DNA from: Roseobacter sinensis
Lineage (GTDB): Bacteria > Pseudomonadota > Alphaproteobacteria > Rhodobacterales > Rhodobacteraceae
Assembly (NCBI RefSeq): GCF_025755255.1
Contig: NZ_JALIEB010000001.1
Coordinates: 248,001-312,000, forward strand
Direction: 5' to 3'
Length of the DNA: 64,000 nucleotides
Part shown: piece by piece, positions 45,234-54,121 of the stretch
How the letters are laid out: each line of letters opens with the position of its first letter
Position numbering within the stretch: position 1 is the first letter of the stretch
The notes under the pieces: model-generated
Database searches by the model: none
Seen by the model: the letters and a program-made list of their open reading frames with translations, nothing else
Told to the model about the DNA's origin: nothing
Program-made: the position numbers and the translations under genes

Positions 45234-46250
45234 TTGGCGCTTCACTCGCCCTGGTCCCGATACAAGCTGCGGCTGCGGCGCAAGCGCCTGCTGTGGCGTG
45301 CATTCCGCAGCCGTCACCAGCTGACGGTTCGCCAGAACCGGACGCGGCGGATTGCATCGGGGGATATTCTGCTCTTCTCCACCATGCGCAATGAAGCGCT
45401 GCGGCTGCCCCACTTCCTCGCGCACTACCGCCAACTCGGCGTGCGTCATTTTCTGATCGTCGACAATGGCAGCACCGACGAGACCGCTGCAATTCTGCAG
45501 GCACAGGACGACGTGTCGCTGTGGCAGACGCAGGCGAGCTACAAGACGGCGCGGTTCGGCATGGACTGGCTCACTTGGCTCTTGCGTCGCTACGGGCACG
45601 GTCACTGGACAGTGACGGTGGATGCGGACGAGCTGCTCATCTATCCGCAGTGGGACACGAAGGATCTGATCGCCCTCACCCAGCACCTCGCGGGGCGGGG
45701 TCATCCCAGCCTCGGGGCGTTGATGCTGGATCTCTACCCGAAAGGATCGCCCGATCAGCAGTCTTACCGGCCGGGCGCCAACCCAACCGACACCCTGCCC
45801 TGGTTCGATAGCCACGGCTACTGGTGTGAACGCAGAGGTCAGCACAAATCGGTCTCGGTTCTCGGGGGGGTGCGCGCGCGCAAGTTCTTTCAAAGCGATC
45901 CTGCATTCGCACCGGTCCTCAGCAAGGTGCCGCTGGTGCGCTGGCACCGGTCATATGTCTATTTCAGTTCGACGCATGTCGCTCTGCCGCCGGTGTTGAA
46001 CGCCCACCACGATCTTGCAGGGCAGGAACGGCTGACGGGCGTGTTGCTGCATACGAAGTTTCTGCCCGGAACCGGGGCGCGGGCGAAAGCCGAGAAAGCG
46101 CGGGGCCAGCAGTACACGCGCGGACCGGCGCATGGGGCCTACTACGATGCTTTGGCGCAGGCACCGGATCTCTGGACGCCGGACTCGGTCAGGTTCACCG
46201 GCTGGCGGCAGTTGGTCGAGTTGGGGCTGATGACGCGCGGTGACTGGTGA
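45234..46250 (+). CDS. Glycosyltransferase family 2-like protein (first of tandem pair)
   Basis: A 338-residue glycosyltransferase. Marks: ILLFSTMRNEALRLPHFLAH, FLIVDNGSTDE (the nucleotide-sugar region) and TVTVDADELLIYP, an E/DxD-like metal site. The basic N-terminus (KLRLRRKRLLWRAFRSR) could contact membrane. Frame extends upstream; I start at TTG 45234, preceded by GAAAGG, because the paralogue also begins with TTG. It belongs to a group of surface glycan transferases whose donor and acceptor are unknown. The gene downstream is a close paralogue. Confidence 0.85.
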   Translation: MALHSPWSRYKLRLRRKRLLWRAFRSRHQLTVRQNRTRRIASGDILLFSTMRNEALRLPHFLAHYRQLGVRHFLIVDNGSTDETAAILQAQDDVSLWQTQASYKTARFGMDWLTWLLRRYGHGHWTVTVDADELLIYPQWDTKDLIALTQHLAGRGHPSLGALMLDLYPKGSPDQQSYRPGANPTDTLPWFDSHGYWCERRGQHKSVSVLGGVRARKFFQSDPAFAPVLSKVPLVRWHRSYVYFSSTHVALPPVLNAHHDLAGQERLTGVLLHTKFLPGTGARAKAEKARGQQYTRGPAHGAYYDALAQAPDLWTPDSVRFTGWRQLVELGLMTRGDW

Positions 46251-46332
46251 CGTTACGAAATCCGCCCAAATGCAGCCGGGCTTTCAAAATTATTGTGAAA
46301 ATTCGTTTATTGAGCAATAAAATATCAATAAG

Positions 46333-46352
46333 TCGCGATTAACCAATCGCGA
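46333..46352. promoter_or_regulatory. Palindromic operator-like site before the second glycosyltransferase
   Basis: TCGCGATT, AACC, AATCGCGA is a perfect eight-base inverted repeat. It sits in an AT-rich gap (46251-46431) full of A and T tracts, 80 bases before the start codon. This is the size of a dimeric repressor or activator site. Confidence 0.55.
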
Positions 46353-46431
46353 TACAATTCGATCGTCGGCGGACCCTGGGGCAAGAGGTCTTTTCGAACC
46401 GACGATGCAGGAGGCGGAGAAGGTCTGAAGC

Positions 46432-47442
46432 TTGGGTGTTCTGGGATCCTACCGGATGCGTTGGGCGCGCAAGCGCTTGCGTGCTCGGGCCTACCGAAAG
46501 AGTTTCCAGTTGCGCCGGGTGGCGGACCGGACCAAAGAGATCCGGCCCGACGACATCCTCCTGTTCTCGACCCAGCGGAACGAGATGCCGCGGCTGTCTT
46601 ACTTCCTCGAATACTATCGTGACATGGGTGTGTCGCACTTTCTGATGGTCGACAACGGCAGCACCGATGGATCGCTCGATTATCTTGCCGCACAGGCGGA
46701 CGTGTCGCTGTGGCAGACGAAAGGCAGTTACAAGAACGCGCGCTACGGGGTCGATTGGCTGAACCATCTGCAAGGTCGGTATGGCCATGACCACTGGTGC
46801 CTCGTTGTCGATGCGGACGAGTTTCTGGTCTACCCGTTTTGCGACACACGCCCGCTCCGCGCGCTGACGGACTGGCTCGACACCTGCTCGATCCGGGCAT
46901 TTTCCGCGATGATGCTGGATATGTATCCAAAGGGCCCGATTGATGCACAGCCCTATCTTCCGGGTCAGAACCCCATCGACATCGCCTGCTGGTTCGACAG
47001 CGGCAACTACACGATGTCACGCAATCCGCTGTACTGGAACCTCTGGGTCCAGGGCGGGCCACGCAGCCGGCTGTTCTTTTCCGAGACACCGGAGCGCGCC
47101 CCGGCCCTGAACAAGATCCCGCTGGTCAAATGGAGCCGGCGCTACGCCTACGTGAGCTCGACACATATGCTGCTGCCGCGGGGGCTCAACCTGGCCTATG
47201 ACGAACGGGGCGGCGAAAAGGCCTCGGGCGTGTTGTTGCACGCGAAGTTTCTCGACACCTTCTCGGCAAAGGCTGCTGAGGAATCCGAGCGTCGCGAGCA
47301 CTACGACGACAGTCGTGAGTACCTTGGCTATGTCGATGCCCTGGAGGGTGGGCAGCAGCTCTGGTGCAAGTGGTCTGAAAAATACATCAACTGGCGGCAG
47401 CTCGAGATTCTCGGCCTGATGTCGAAGGGCAACTGGGCGTGA
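46432..47442 (+). CDS. Glycosyltransferase family 2-like protein (second of tandem pair)
   Basis: A 336-residue paralogue of the preceding gene, sharing ILLFSTQRNEMPRLSYFLEY, HFLMVDNGSTDGS, DVSLWQTKGSYKNARYG and CLVVDADEFLVYP in the same order. TTG start at 46432, with GGAGAAGG upstream. Its stop overlaps the next gene's GTG by four bases (GTGA), so it is coupled to the GT14-like protein. Separate promoter from the first copy is likely because of the AT-rich gap and palindrome between them. Confidence 0.86.
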   Translation: MGVLGSYRMRWARKRLRARAYRKSFQLRRVADRTKEIRPDDILLFSTQRNEMPRLSYFLEYYRDMGVSHFLMVDNGSTDGSLDYLAAQADVSLWQTKGSYKNARYGVDWLNHLQGRYGHDHWCLVVDADEFLVYPFCDTRPLRALTDWLDTCSIRAFSAMMLDMYPKGPIDAQPYLPGQNPIDIACWFDSGNYTMSRNPLYWNLWVQGGPRSRLFFSETPERAPALNKIPLVKWSRRYAYVSSTHMLLPRGLNLAYDERGGEKASGVLLHAKFLDTFSAKAAEESERREHYDDSREYLGYVDALEGGQQLWCKWSEKYINWRQLEILGLMSKGNWA

Positions 47443-49139
47443 GCGTCGGGGTGGTGATGCTGGTGCACACGGCGTTCGACCGGGCCGAGCAAGTCGCCCG
47501 GCACTGGGCCGCGGCGGGCTGCCCGGTGGTGATCCATGTGGACAAGCAGGTCCCCCGCGCCGCTTTCGCGGCCTTCGAGCGGGCCTTGGCGGACGTGCCG
47601 CAGCTGTCCTTTTCCAGGCGCTTCAGATGCGAATGGGGCACCTGGGGGCTTGTGGCGGCGACCCAGGCGACATCAGAGCAGGTGTTGGCCAGTTTCCCCG
47701 AGGTTCGGCATGTCTACCTGACGTCGGGGGCCTGCCTACCCCTGCGCCCGGTTAGCGAGCTGATCGACTATCTGGCAGACAGGCCCCAGACGGACTTCAT
47801 CGAAAGCGCCACGACCTCCGAAGTGCCCTGGACGGTTGGCGGGCTGGAGGCGGAGCGGTTCACCCTGCGGTTTCCCTTCCCGTGGAAACGGCATCGGTTC
47901 CTGTTTGACCGTTATGTGGCCCTGCAACGGCTCTTGCGGGTCGAGCGCAAGGTGCCCGGCGGGCTGGTGCCGCACATCGGATCGCAGTGGTGGTGCCTGA
48001 CGCGGCAGACCCTTTCGGCCATTCTCCAGGACCCGCAGCGCCAACTGTTCGAGCGGTACTTCCGCCGTGTCTGGATCCCGGATGAGAGCTATTTCCAGAC
48101 CCTGGTCCGGCAGTATGCAATCAACATCGAGAGCCGGTCGCTGACCCTGTCGAAGTTCGACTTCCAGGGCAAGCCGCATGTGTTCTACGACGATCATCTG
48201 CAGTTGTTGCGGCGGTCCGACTGTTTCGTGGCCCGGAAGATCTGGCCGCACGCGCACCGTCTTTACGACGCCTTTCTCACCGATCCAGCGCGCGCAATGA
48301 AAAAGACCGAGCCCAACCCGGGCAAGATCGACCGTATCTTTGCCAAGGCCGTGACCCGGCGGACGCGCGGCCGCCCCGGCCTTTACATGCACAGCCGTTA
48401 TCCGCGGAAGGGCCGAGAATACGGGCTGACAGCGGCCCCCTACTCGGTCTTCCAGGGGTTTGCGGAGCTTTTCGAGAATTTCGAAGACTGGCTGGCGAAA
48501 GCCACGGGCGCGCGGGTGCACGGCCACCTCTTTGCGCCGGACCGCGCCCAGTTCGCTGACAAGATGACCGTCATGAACGGTGCGCTGAGCGACAGCGCCT
48601 CGCTGCGGGACTACAACCCGGATGCCTTTCTGACCAACCTGATCTGGAACACCCGCGGCGAGCGCCAGTGTTTTCAGTTCGGGCCCGGGGATACCCAGGC
48701 GATCAGCCCGCGCCTGGCGAAGGATCCGAATGCCCAGATCTCCGTGATCAGCGGCGCCTGGGCGGTTCCGCTCTTCCGCTCCAACGCGGATTTCGTCGAT
48801 TTACGAAAAGCTGCCGCCGAGATGCAGAAAGTCGAAAGCGCGTATCTGGACACCTTGCGCGCAACGGAGACGAAGGCAAGGGTGCGTATCTGGACCATGG
48901 CGGAGTTTATCGAAGCGCCGATGGAGCCGTTGCAGACCATCCTCGATGAGATTGACCCACGACCGCAGCACCGCTTGGCCGAGGCGCCGCGCATGGCCGA
49001 TCTGACCGGATTTGGCCAGTTCCTGCAGAACCTCAAGAACCAGGGGATGCACCCCTATCTCATGGGAGACTTCCCGGTCGATCAGGGCACGGTTGTGCAA
49101 GACCGGGATGCACCGCGCAAACCTTATCTGGTGCGGTAA
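47439..49139 (+). CDS. GT14-type (core-2/I-branching) glycosyltransferase with extra C-terminal domain
   Basis: A 566-residue protein. The N-terminal 270 residues look like the branching N-acetylglucosaminyltransferase family (GVVMLVHTAFDRAEQVARHW, VVIHVDKQVPRAAF, HVYLTSGACLPLRPVSELID, GSQWWCLTRQTLSAIL, then DESYFQTLV). A second domain of about 250 residues (from about 310) has a conserved HGHLFAPDRAQFADKM-like segment and appears unrelated to glycosyltransferases; it may be a sulfotransferase-like or nucleotide-binding domain. GTG start at the GTGA overlap. Converges on ptsN. Confidence 0.82.
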   Translation: MSVGVVMLVHTAFDRAEQVARHWAAAGCPVVIHVDKQVPRAAFAAFERALADVPQLSFSRRFRCEWGTWGLVAATQATSEQVLASFPEVRHVYLTSGACLPLRPVSELIDYLADRPQTDFIESATTSEVPWTVGGLEAERFTLRFPFPWKRHRFLFDRYVALQRLLRVERKVPGGLVPHIGSQWWCLTRQTLSAILQDPQRQLFERYFRRVWIPDESYFQTLVRQYAINIESRSLTLSKFDFQGKPHVFYDDHLQLLRRSDCFVARKIWPHAHRLYDAFLTDPARAMKKTEPNPGKIDRIFAKAVTRRTRGRPGLYMHSRYPRKGREYGLTAAPYSVFQGFAELFENFEDWLAKATGARVHGHLFAPDRAQFADKMTVMNGALSDSASLRDYNPDAFLTNLIWNTRGERQCFQFGPGDTQAISPRLAKDPNAQISVISGAWAVPLFRSNADFVDLRKAAAEMQKVESAYLDTLRATETKARVRIWTMAEFIEAPMEPLQTILDEIDPRPQHRLAEAPRMADLTGFGQFLQNLKNQGMHPYLMGDFPVDQGTVVQDRDAPRKPYLVR

Positions 49140-49263
49140 GTCACGACGCTGTCTGTGAAGGCAATTCGCCTTAAACATGCAGCACCTATCGCTGCCTGAT
49201 TTCCATGAAATCAACGCAATAGGTGATCTATCCTGTCTCAGGTTGAAGGCGAAACGCTCTGGG

Positions 49264-49728
49264 TCAGGCCGCCTGTTCGGATTCGGCTGATGTCAGAATG
49301 GTATGCAGCGTGGCCGGGTTCGGGTTCGCCCGCAGCTTCGAGCAGATGCTCTGATCCCGCAGTGTGCGTGACACAAGTGCCAGTGCCTTGAGGTGTTCGA
49401 CACCCGCATCTTCCGGTGCAAAGAGCGCAAAGGCAATGTCGACGGGTTGACGGTCGACCGCGTTGAAATCGATCGGCTTGTCGAGAAGCACAAAGGCGCC
49501 GACCACGTCATCGAGACCGTCCAGCCGCGCATGAGGCAGTGCTATCCCGTGCCCGACACCTGTGGGGCCCAAGGCTTCGCGCGCCAGAAGCGCATCAAGC
49601 ACATCGCCCGATGGCAGCCCATAGGCCTGTTCCGCGAGATCGCCCAGATCCTGCATGAGCCGCTTCTTGCTCGAAGCGGAGGTCAATACCTTCACGGCCT
49701 CAGGCTTGAGGAGTTTGTTAAAATCCAT
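49264..49728 (-). CDS. ptsN: PTS IIA-Ntr-type regulatory protein
   Basis: A 154-residue IIA domain of the nitrogen phosphotransferase system. The phosphorylated His is residue 66 in GIALPHARL, preceded by REALGPTGVGHG. It regulates nitrogen and potassium metabolism instead of sugar uptake. It follows hpf in the same direction, a well known pair. Confidence 0.94.
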   Translation of the reverse strand: MDFNKLLKPEAVKVLTSASSKKRLMQDLGDLAEQAYGLPSGDVLDALLAREALGPTGVGHGIALPHARLDGLDDVVGAFVLLDKPIDFNAVDRQPVDIAFALFAPEDAGVEHLKALALVSRTLRDQSICSKLRANPNPATLHTILTSAESEQAA

Positions 49729-49772
49729 TCTGCTCGCACTAGTTGGGAGGCCCTTAAGCCCCGGGAGAAATC

Positions 49773-50339
49773 CTACTGCGGGTCTATCCAGCCGATGTTA
49801 CCGTCGTCGCGACGATAGACGACATTCAAGCCCTCTTTGCCTTCATTTCTAAAGACCAGAACCGGCGCTCCGGCCAGTTCCATCTGCATTACCGCCTCGC
49901 CGACGGACAGCGATGGTATCTTGGTTTCCATCTCCGCGACGATGATCGGTTGCAGGGTCTCGGGTTCCTGCGACTCAGGGTCAGCATCTGCTGCGAGGAT
50001 ATATGAGGATGCGCCATAGATTTCAACCGGCTCGGCTCGAACTTTGTGATGGTCCTTCAACCTGCGCTTGTACCGGCGCAGCTGCTTCTCCATCTTATCG
50101 CAACAGGCGTCGAAAGCGGCATAGATCTCCGTCTGATGCGCCTTGGCCTGCGCGGTCAGGCCGGTGGAGAGATGTACGGTCGCCTCGCAGACAAACTCAT
50201 GTGCCGACTTCGAAAACACCACGACCGCCTCGGTCGGACGTTCGGCGTATTTCTTCACCACATCACCCAACTCGTCTTTCACGTGGGTTTGCAGCGCTTC
50301 ACCGATGTCGATCTGCTTGCCGCTGATTTGATACCGCAT
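49773..50339 (-). CDS. hpf: Long-form ribosome hibernation promoting factor
   Basis: A 188-residue ribosome-binding protein with the N-terminal YfiA/HPF domain (MRYQISGKQIDIGEALQTHV, AEATVHLSTG-like strand, CCDKMEKQLRRYKRRLKDHH) and a C-terminal dimerisation domain (FRNEGKEGLNVVYRRDDGNI). The long form makes 100S dimers in stationary phase. ATG 50339 has AAGGAG upstream; an earlier GTG is too close to it. The rpoN gene, often just upstream, is absent here. Confidence 0.93.
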   Translation of the reverse strand: MRYQISGKQIDIGEALQTHVKDELGDVVKKYAERPTEAVVVFSKSAHEFVCEATVHLSTGLTAQAKAHQTEIYAAFDACCDKMEKQLRRYKRRLKDHHKVRAEPVEIYGASSYILAADADPESQEPETLQPIIVAEMETKIPSLSVGEAVMQMELAGAPVLVFRNEGKEGLNVVYRRDDGNIGWIDPQ

Positions 50340-50536
50340 AGTCACTCCTTCGTATGGCGGACCGTATCTTCATGCTCCGGGCGCAGGGGCGCCGGGAGGC
50401 AGCGTTTCACGGTCACGGAAAACGGCGCGCGGCCCGATGCCTGACATCGGGGCCCTGGCAGAAAGGACGATGCGGAGTCAGACAGGACCGAGTACATGCC
50501 ATGCCATCATTGAGCCCGAAAATCTGTCTGGGAGTC

Positions 50537-50587
50537 AAACAAAAGCGGCGTGGATTCGCGTAAAAAGTGTTTTCACGCCGACCGCTT
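50537..50587 (-). terminator. Candidate terminator after lptB
   Basis: On the minus strand CGGCGTG (from 50580 to 50574) pairs with CACGCCG (50552 to 50546), and AAGCGG with CCGCTT outside it, followed by CTTTTGTTT. It separates the lpt operon from hpf-ptsN, leaving a 250-base region before hpf. Confidence 0.6.
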
Positions 50588-50591
50588 CTGA

Positions 50592-51350
50592 TCAGGAGAT
50601 TTTGAAGTTTTCGCCGAGATACACGCGGCGGACGTTCTCGTTCTGGACCACATCTTCGGGGGTGCCGGACATGAGCACTCGGCCTTCGTGCAGGATGTAG
50701 GCGCGGTCCACGATTTCGAGCGTTTCGCGTACGTTGTGATCCGTGATCAGCACGCCAATACCCCGTTTCTTCAGATCGGCCACGAGATGCCGGATGTCAC
50801 CCACCGAGATCGGATCGACCCCGGCGAAGGGTTCGTCGAGCAAAAGATACTTGGGGTTGGCAGCAAGGCAGCGGGCAATCTCCACCCGCCGGCGTTCGCC
50901 ACCCGAGAGTGCCAGCGCGGGCGCGCGGCGCAGGTGTTCGATGGAGAATTCGCTCAGCAGCTCTTCCAGCCGTTCGCGCCGTTTGTGGCGGTCGGCTTCG
51001 GTGATGTCGAGGATGGCGCTGATGTTGTCCTGAACGGAGAGCCCGCGGAAGATGCTCATCTCCTGCGGCAGGTACCCGATGCCGAGCCGGGCGCGCCGGT
51101 ACATCGGCAGGGCGGTCACATCCTGCCCGTCAATCGTGACCGTGCCGCCTTCGGGCGTCACGAGCCCCGCCACGGCGTAGAAGGTCGTCGTCTTGCCCGA
51201 TCCATTTGGCCCAAGAAGCGCAACCACCTCGCCGCGCTCGAGATACATCGAGAAGTCCCGGATCACGGTCTTCTTGCGGTACGACTTGCGCAGGTGTTTG
51301 ACGTGCAGCCCGGCGGAGCCTTGGGCAACGGTCAGCTTTGGCCGGGCCAT
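50592..51350 (-). CDS. lptB: LPS export ABC ATPase LptB
   Basis: A 252-residue ATPase powering LptFG to move lipopolysaccharide from the inner membrane. Walker [13 protein letters not shown], signature [13 protein letters not shown], Walker [15 protein letters not shown]-loop [10 protein letters not shown]. The LptB mark [12 protein letters not shown] is present. Its start shares a base with the lptA stop. Confidence 0.96.
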   Translation of the reverse strand: MARPKLTVAQGSAGLHVKHLRKSYRKKTVIRDFSMYLERGEVVALLGPNGSGKTTTFYAVAGLVTPEGGTVTIDGQDVTALPMYRRARLGIGYLPQEMSIFRGLSVQDNISAILDITEADRHKRRERLEELLSEFSIEHLRRAPALALSGGERRRVEIARCLAANPKYLLLDEPFAGVDPISVGDIRHLVADLKKRGIGVLITDHNVRETLEIVDRAYILHEGRVLMSGTPEDVVQNENVRRVYLGENFKIS

Positions 51351-51841
51351 CAGTTGTCGCCTGTCTGCAGAATGGTTTTGACCGATCCGCTCATCTGGGC
51401 CGTACCATCTTCCAGCTGCACCGTCATCCGGTCGGCCGTGAGCGCCGAAGGGCCTTGGGTCAGCAGCACGTTGCCGGTCATCACGATCACCCCGTCGGCG
51501 ATGCTATAATCCGCCCGTTCGGATTCGGCGGCGTCCGGACCAGAGACCAGCGTGACACCGCCCGTCGCTTCCATGCGTTCGATGCCTTGGGTGTCTTCGC
51601 GGTAAACGACCAGCAGCCGCTTGGCGGAAAGTCGCATCTCGCCCTGCCCGACGACGACGTTGCCGGTGAAGACCGCCTCGCCCGTCTCCTGATCGACGGC
51701 CAGATTGTCAGCGGTGACCTCGACCGGGAGATCTGTATCCTGTTTGATCGCGCCGAAGGCCACTTGCGTGCCCTGTGCAGCCAAAACCTGTGCTGTGGCC
51801 ACCAGGACCAGGGGCAAGAGGAAAAGTCTCAACAATGTCAC
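51350..51841 (-). CDS. lptA: LPS transport periplasmic protein LptA
   Basis: A 163-residue exported protein (signal [16 protein letters not shown]) forming the LPS bridge. OstA-type beta-jelly-roll repeats: [60 protein letters not shown]. The GTG at 51841 is used, three bases after the lptC stop; no ATG is available near the signal peptide. Confidence 0.9.
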   Translation of the reverse strand: MTLLRLFLLPLVLVATAQVLAAQGTQVAFGAIKQDTDLPVEVTADNLAVDQETGEAVFTGNVVVGQGEMRLSAKRLLVVYREDTQGIERMEATGGVTLVSGPDAAESERADYSIADGVIVMTGNVLLTQGPSALTADRMTVQLEDGTAQMSGSVKTILQTGDN

Positions 51842-51844
51842 GGA

Positions 51845-52453
51845 TCAGTCTTCCACCTGTTTCGGCTGATATACCAGTTTCACACCGTTTGTGAAAACCA
51901 ATTGGGCAGGCCCCCCGGATTCTTCTGCCGAAAGCTCCATCTCACCCGCGACGAGGTCGCCGCCCGGTGTGGTGGCGAACACTGTGCCGGGTGAGCGCAG
52001 GTTCAAAATTGTCACTCGGGCAGAGAGCGACTGGCTGGTCATCACGTACCCCTGTGAGGTGGTGATCACCACGTTCCCGGTCAAGTTCGCGAGGTCGCTT
52101 GCGATGTTCACCGACGCATGATCTGACGTGACGTTCACCGTCGTGCCATTCGCCATATCGATTTTGACAAAGACATCTTCGGCCTGGCTTGCGCCCGTGA
52201 GACCGTTGGGGCTGGTCACTTTCTCGGCCACAAAGGCGATCTGGTCGCCATCGGCGGAGGTGCCCGAGTAGTACGGCCCCGAGATCTGCTGGTTCAGAAG
52301 ACGGTCCTGGACTTCGGTATCCGCGAAGGGGATCGCCTCAGTCGGGTCGATGACACGGGAGAGCAGGAACAGGGTGGAGAGCAGAGCAAGCGCCGCGAGC
52401 GGCAACACCACCTTCAGCCAGGCCACCGTGCGCGAGTACCGGTCTCCCTTCAT
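51845..52453 (-). CDS. lptC: LPS export membrane protein LptC
   Basis: A 202-residue, single-span protein (WLKVVLPLAALALLSTLFLL near the N-terminus) whose periplasmic OstA-like domain passes LPS from LptBFG to LptA. The middle reads DIANLTGNVVITTSQGYVMT-like strands. It begins six bases after the kdsD stop and precedes lptA, the usual order. Confidence 0.9.
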   Translation of the reverse strand: MKGDRYSRTVAWLKVVLPLAALALLSTLFLLSRVIDPTEAIPFADTEVQDRLLNQQISGPYYSGTSADGDQIAFVAEKVTSPNGLTGASQAEDVFVKIDMANGTTVNVTSDHASVNIASDLANLTGNVVITTSQGYVMTSQSLSARVTILNLRSPGTVFATTPGGDLVAGEMELSAEESGGPAQLVFTNGVKLVYQPKQVED

Positions 52454-52459
52454 CGCGGC

Positions 52460-53425
52460 TTATCCGAGGCCGACGCGCAGGCAGTCGTGAATGTGAATGA
52501 GCCCTACCGGTCTGGGCCCTTCGACCACGAAGAGGCAGGTGATCCCACGCCCGTTGTTGCCCGCATTCATAACAGCGACAGCCTGTTGGGCGAGCGCATC
52601 GGGCCGGATCGTGGTGGGATGCGGGGTCATCACGTCCCGGGCGTGCTGGCTCAGAAGCCCGTCCATGTGACGCCGCAAGTCGCCGTCGGTGATGATGCCT
52701 GCGAGTTGGCCCTCTGCGTCCTGCACACCGACGACGCCAAACCCTTTCTGGCTGATCTCGATCAGGGCCTCCGACATAGGCGTATCCAGCGTGATCAGCG
52801 GCAGCGCCTCGCCTCTGTGCATCAGGTCAGAGACCCGGCTCAACTGTGCGCCAAGGTTGCCGCCGGGGTGGAACTCCCGGAAGTTTTCAGGCGTGAAGGC
52901 ACGGTGTTCCATCAGCGCAATGGCCAGCGCATCGCCGAGCGCCAGCGTCATCGTGGTTGAGCTGGAGGGCACGACCCCCGTCCCACAGGCCTCGCCAAGA
53001 CGGGGCAGCAGCAAAACCACATCGCACTCGCGCCCCAGGCTGGAGGCTTCGACGCTGGTGATGCCCAGAAGCGGAATGCCGAAGCGGCGGGAATAGGCAA
53101 TCAGATTGGCAAGCTCCGGCGCTTCGCCGGAATTCGAAATCGCAAGCACCACATCCGCTGAGGTGATCATGCCAAGATCGCCGTGGCTCGCCTCGGCCGG
53201 GTGGACGAATTGCGCGGGCGTGCCGGTGCTGGCCAAGGTGGCTGCAATCTTGCGCGCGATATGACCCGACTTGCCGATGCCGGTCACGATCACCCGGCCC
53301 TTCGCGTTCAAAAGCAAGTCGACGGCATCCCGGAAGCGGCCATCGAGCGTCTCGGCCAGCGTGCCGAGCGCCTCGGCCTCGCTGCGGATCACCCGACGGG
53401 CCGTATCGAGAAACGGCGTGCTCAT
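52460..53425 (-). CDS. kdsD: Arabinose-5-phosphate isomerase (KdsD/KpsF)
   Basis: A 321-residue enzyme that converts ribulose 5-phosphate to arabinose 5-phosphate, the first step to Kdo. SIS domain (VIVTGIGKSGHIARKIAATL, STGTPAQFVHPAEASHGDLG, ISNSGEAPELANLIAYSRRF) followed by two CBS domains (FGVVGVQDAEGQLAGIITDG, CLFVVEGPRPVGLIHIHDCL). Its start overlaps the rnd stop by four bases (ATGA). Together with lptABC it gives an LPS gene set. Confidence 0.95.
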   Translation of the reverse strand: MSTPFLDTARRVIRSEAEALGTLAETLDGRFRDAVDLLLNAKGRVIVTGIGKSGHIARKIAATLASTGTPAQFVHPAEASHGDLGMITSADVVLAISNSGEAPELANLIAYSRRFGIPLLGITSVEASSLGRECDVVLLLPRLGEACGTGVVPSSSTTMTLALGDALAIALMEHRAFTPENFREFHPGGNLGAQLSRVSDLMHRGEALPLITLDTPMSEALIEISQKGFGVVGVQDAEGQLAGIITDGDLRRHMDGLLSQHARDVMTPHPTTIRPDALAQQAVAVMNAGNNGRGITCLFVVEGPRPVGLIHIHDCLRVGLG

Positions 53426-54036
53426 GAATGGGCGAAAATGTCCGTATCGGCCCAGCCGTACAGATCGAGCCGCGCGCGGGTGGGCAGAAAGTCAAAGCAG
53501 GTCTGTGCCAACTCCATTCTGTCTTCGCGCTCCAGCATCGCGTTCAATGCGTCGCGCAGCTGATGCAGGTACAACACGTCCGAGGCGGCATACTCCACCT
53601 GCGCGTCCGTCAGCGCCTCCGCGCCCCAGTCGCTTGACTGCTGCTGCTTGGAGATGTCGATGTTCAGCATCTCCTGCAGCAGCTTCGCAAGCCCGTGCCT
53701 GTCGGTATAGGTGCGGACCAGGCGGCTGGCGATCTTGGTGCAATACACGGGGGCGGTAAGGGTGCCAAAACGGTGGTACAGGGCCGCGATGTCGAAACGT
53801 CCGAAGTGAAACAGTTTGAGCACCGCCGGGTCGGCCAGCAAGGCGCAGAGGTTCGGCGCCTCGCTCTGGCCCTGCATGATCTGCACCAGATGCGCCCTGC
53901 CATCGCCGCCCGAGAGCTGTACGACACAGAGCCGGTCGCGGTGTGGGTTCAGCCCCATGGTCTCGCAGTCGATGGCGACGACGGGCCCGAGATCGAGCCC
54001 ATCGGGCAGGTCATTCTTGTAAACGCTATGTGTCAT
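53422..54036 (-). CDS. Short ribonuclease D-type 3'-5' exonuclease
   Basis: A 204-residue DEDDy nuclease. Exo I: VVAIDCETMGL (Asp, Glu); Exo II: FHFGRFDIAALYHRF (Asp); Exo III: YAASDVLYLHQL (Tyr and Asp). It has the catalytic domain only, without the HRDC domains of E. coli RNase D (about 375 residues). The gene heads the kdsD-lpt operon, as in other alphaproteobacteria. Confidence 0.92.
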   Translation of the reverse strand: MTHSVYKNDLPDGLDLGPVVAIDCETMGLNPHRDRLCVVQLSGGDGRAHLVQIMQGQSEAPNLCALLADPAVLKLFHFGRFDIAALYHRFGTLTAPVYCTKIASRLVRTYTDRHGLAKLLQEMLNIDISKQQQSSDWGAEALTDAQVEYAASDVLYLHQLRDALNAMLEREDRMELAQTCFDFLPTRARLDLYGWADTDIFAHS

Positions 54037-54121
54037 GCGCCCCCTATAGCTTGCCTTTCGCTGGTGGGAAAGCGCCGCTTTGGGGGGAAAGACTGACCGA
54101 CGTTAGCAGAGCCCGCGCCGG

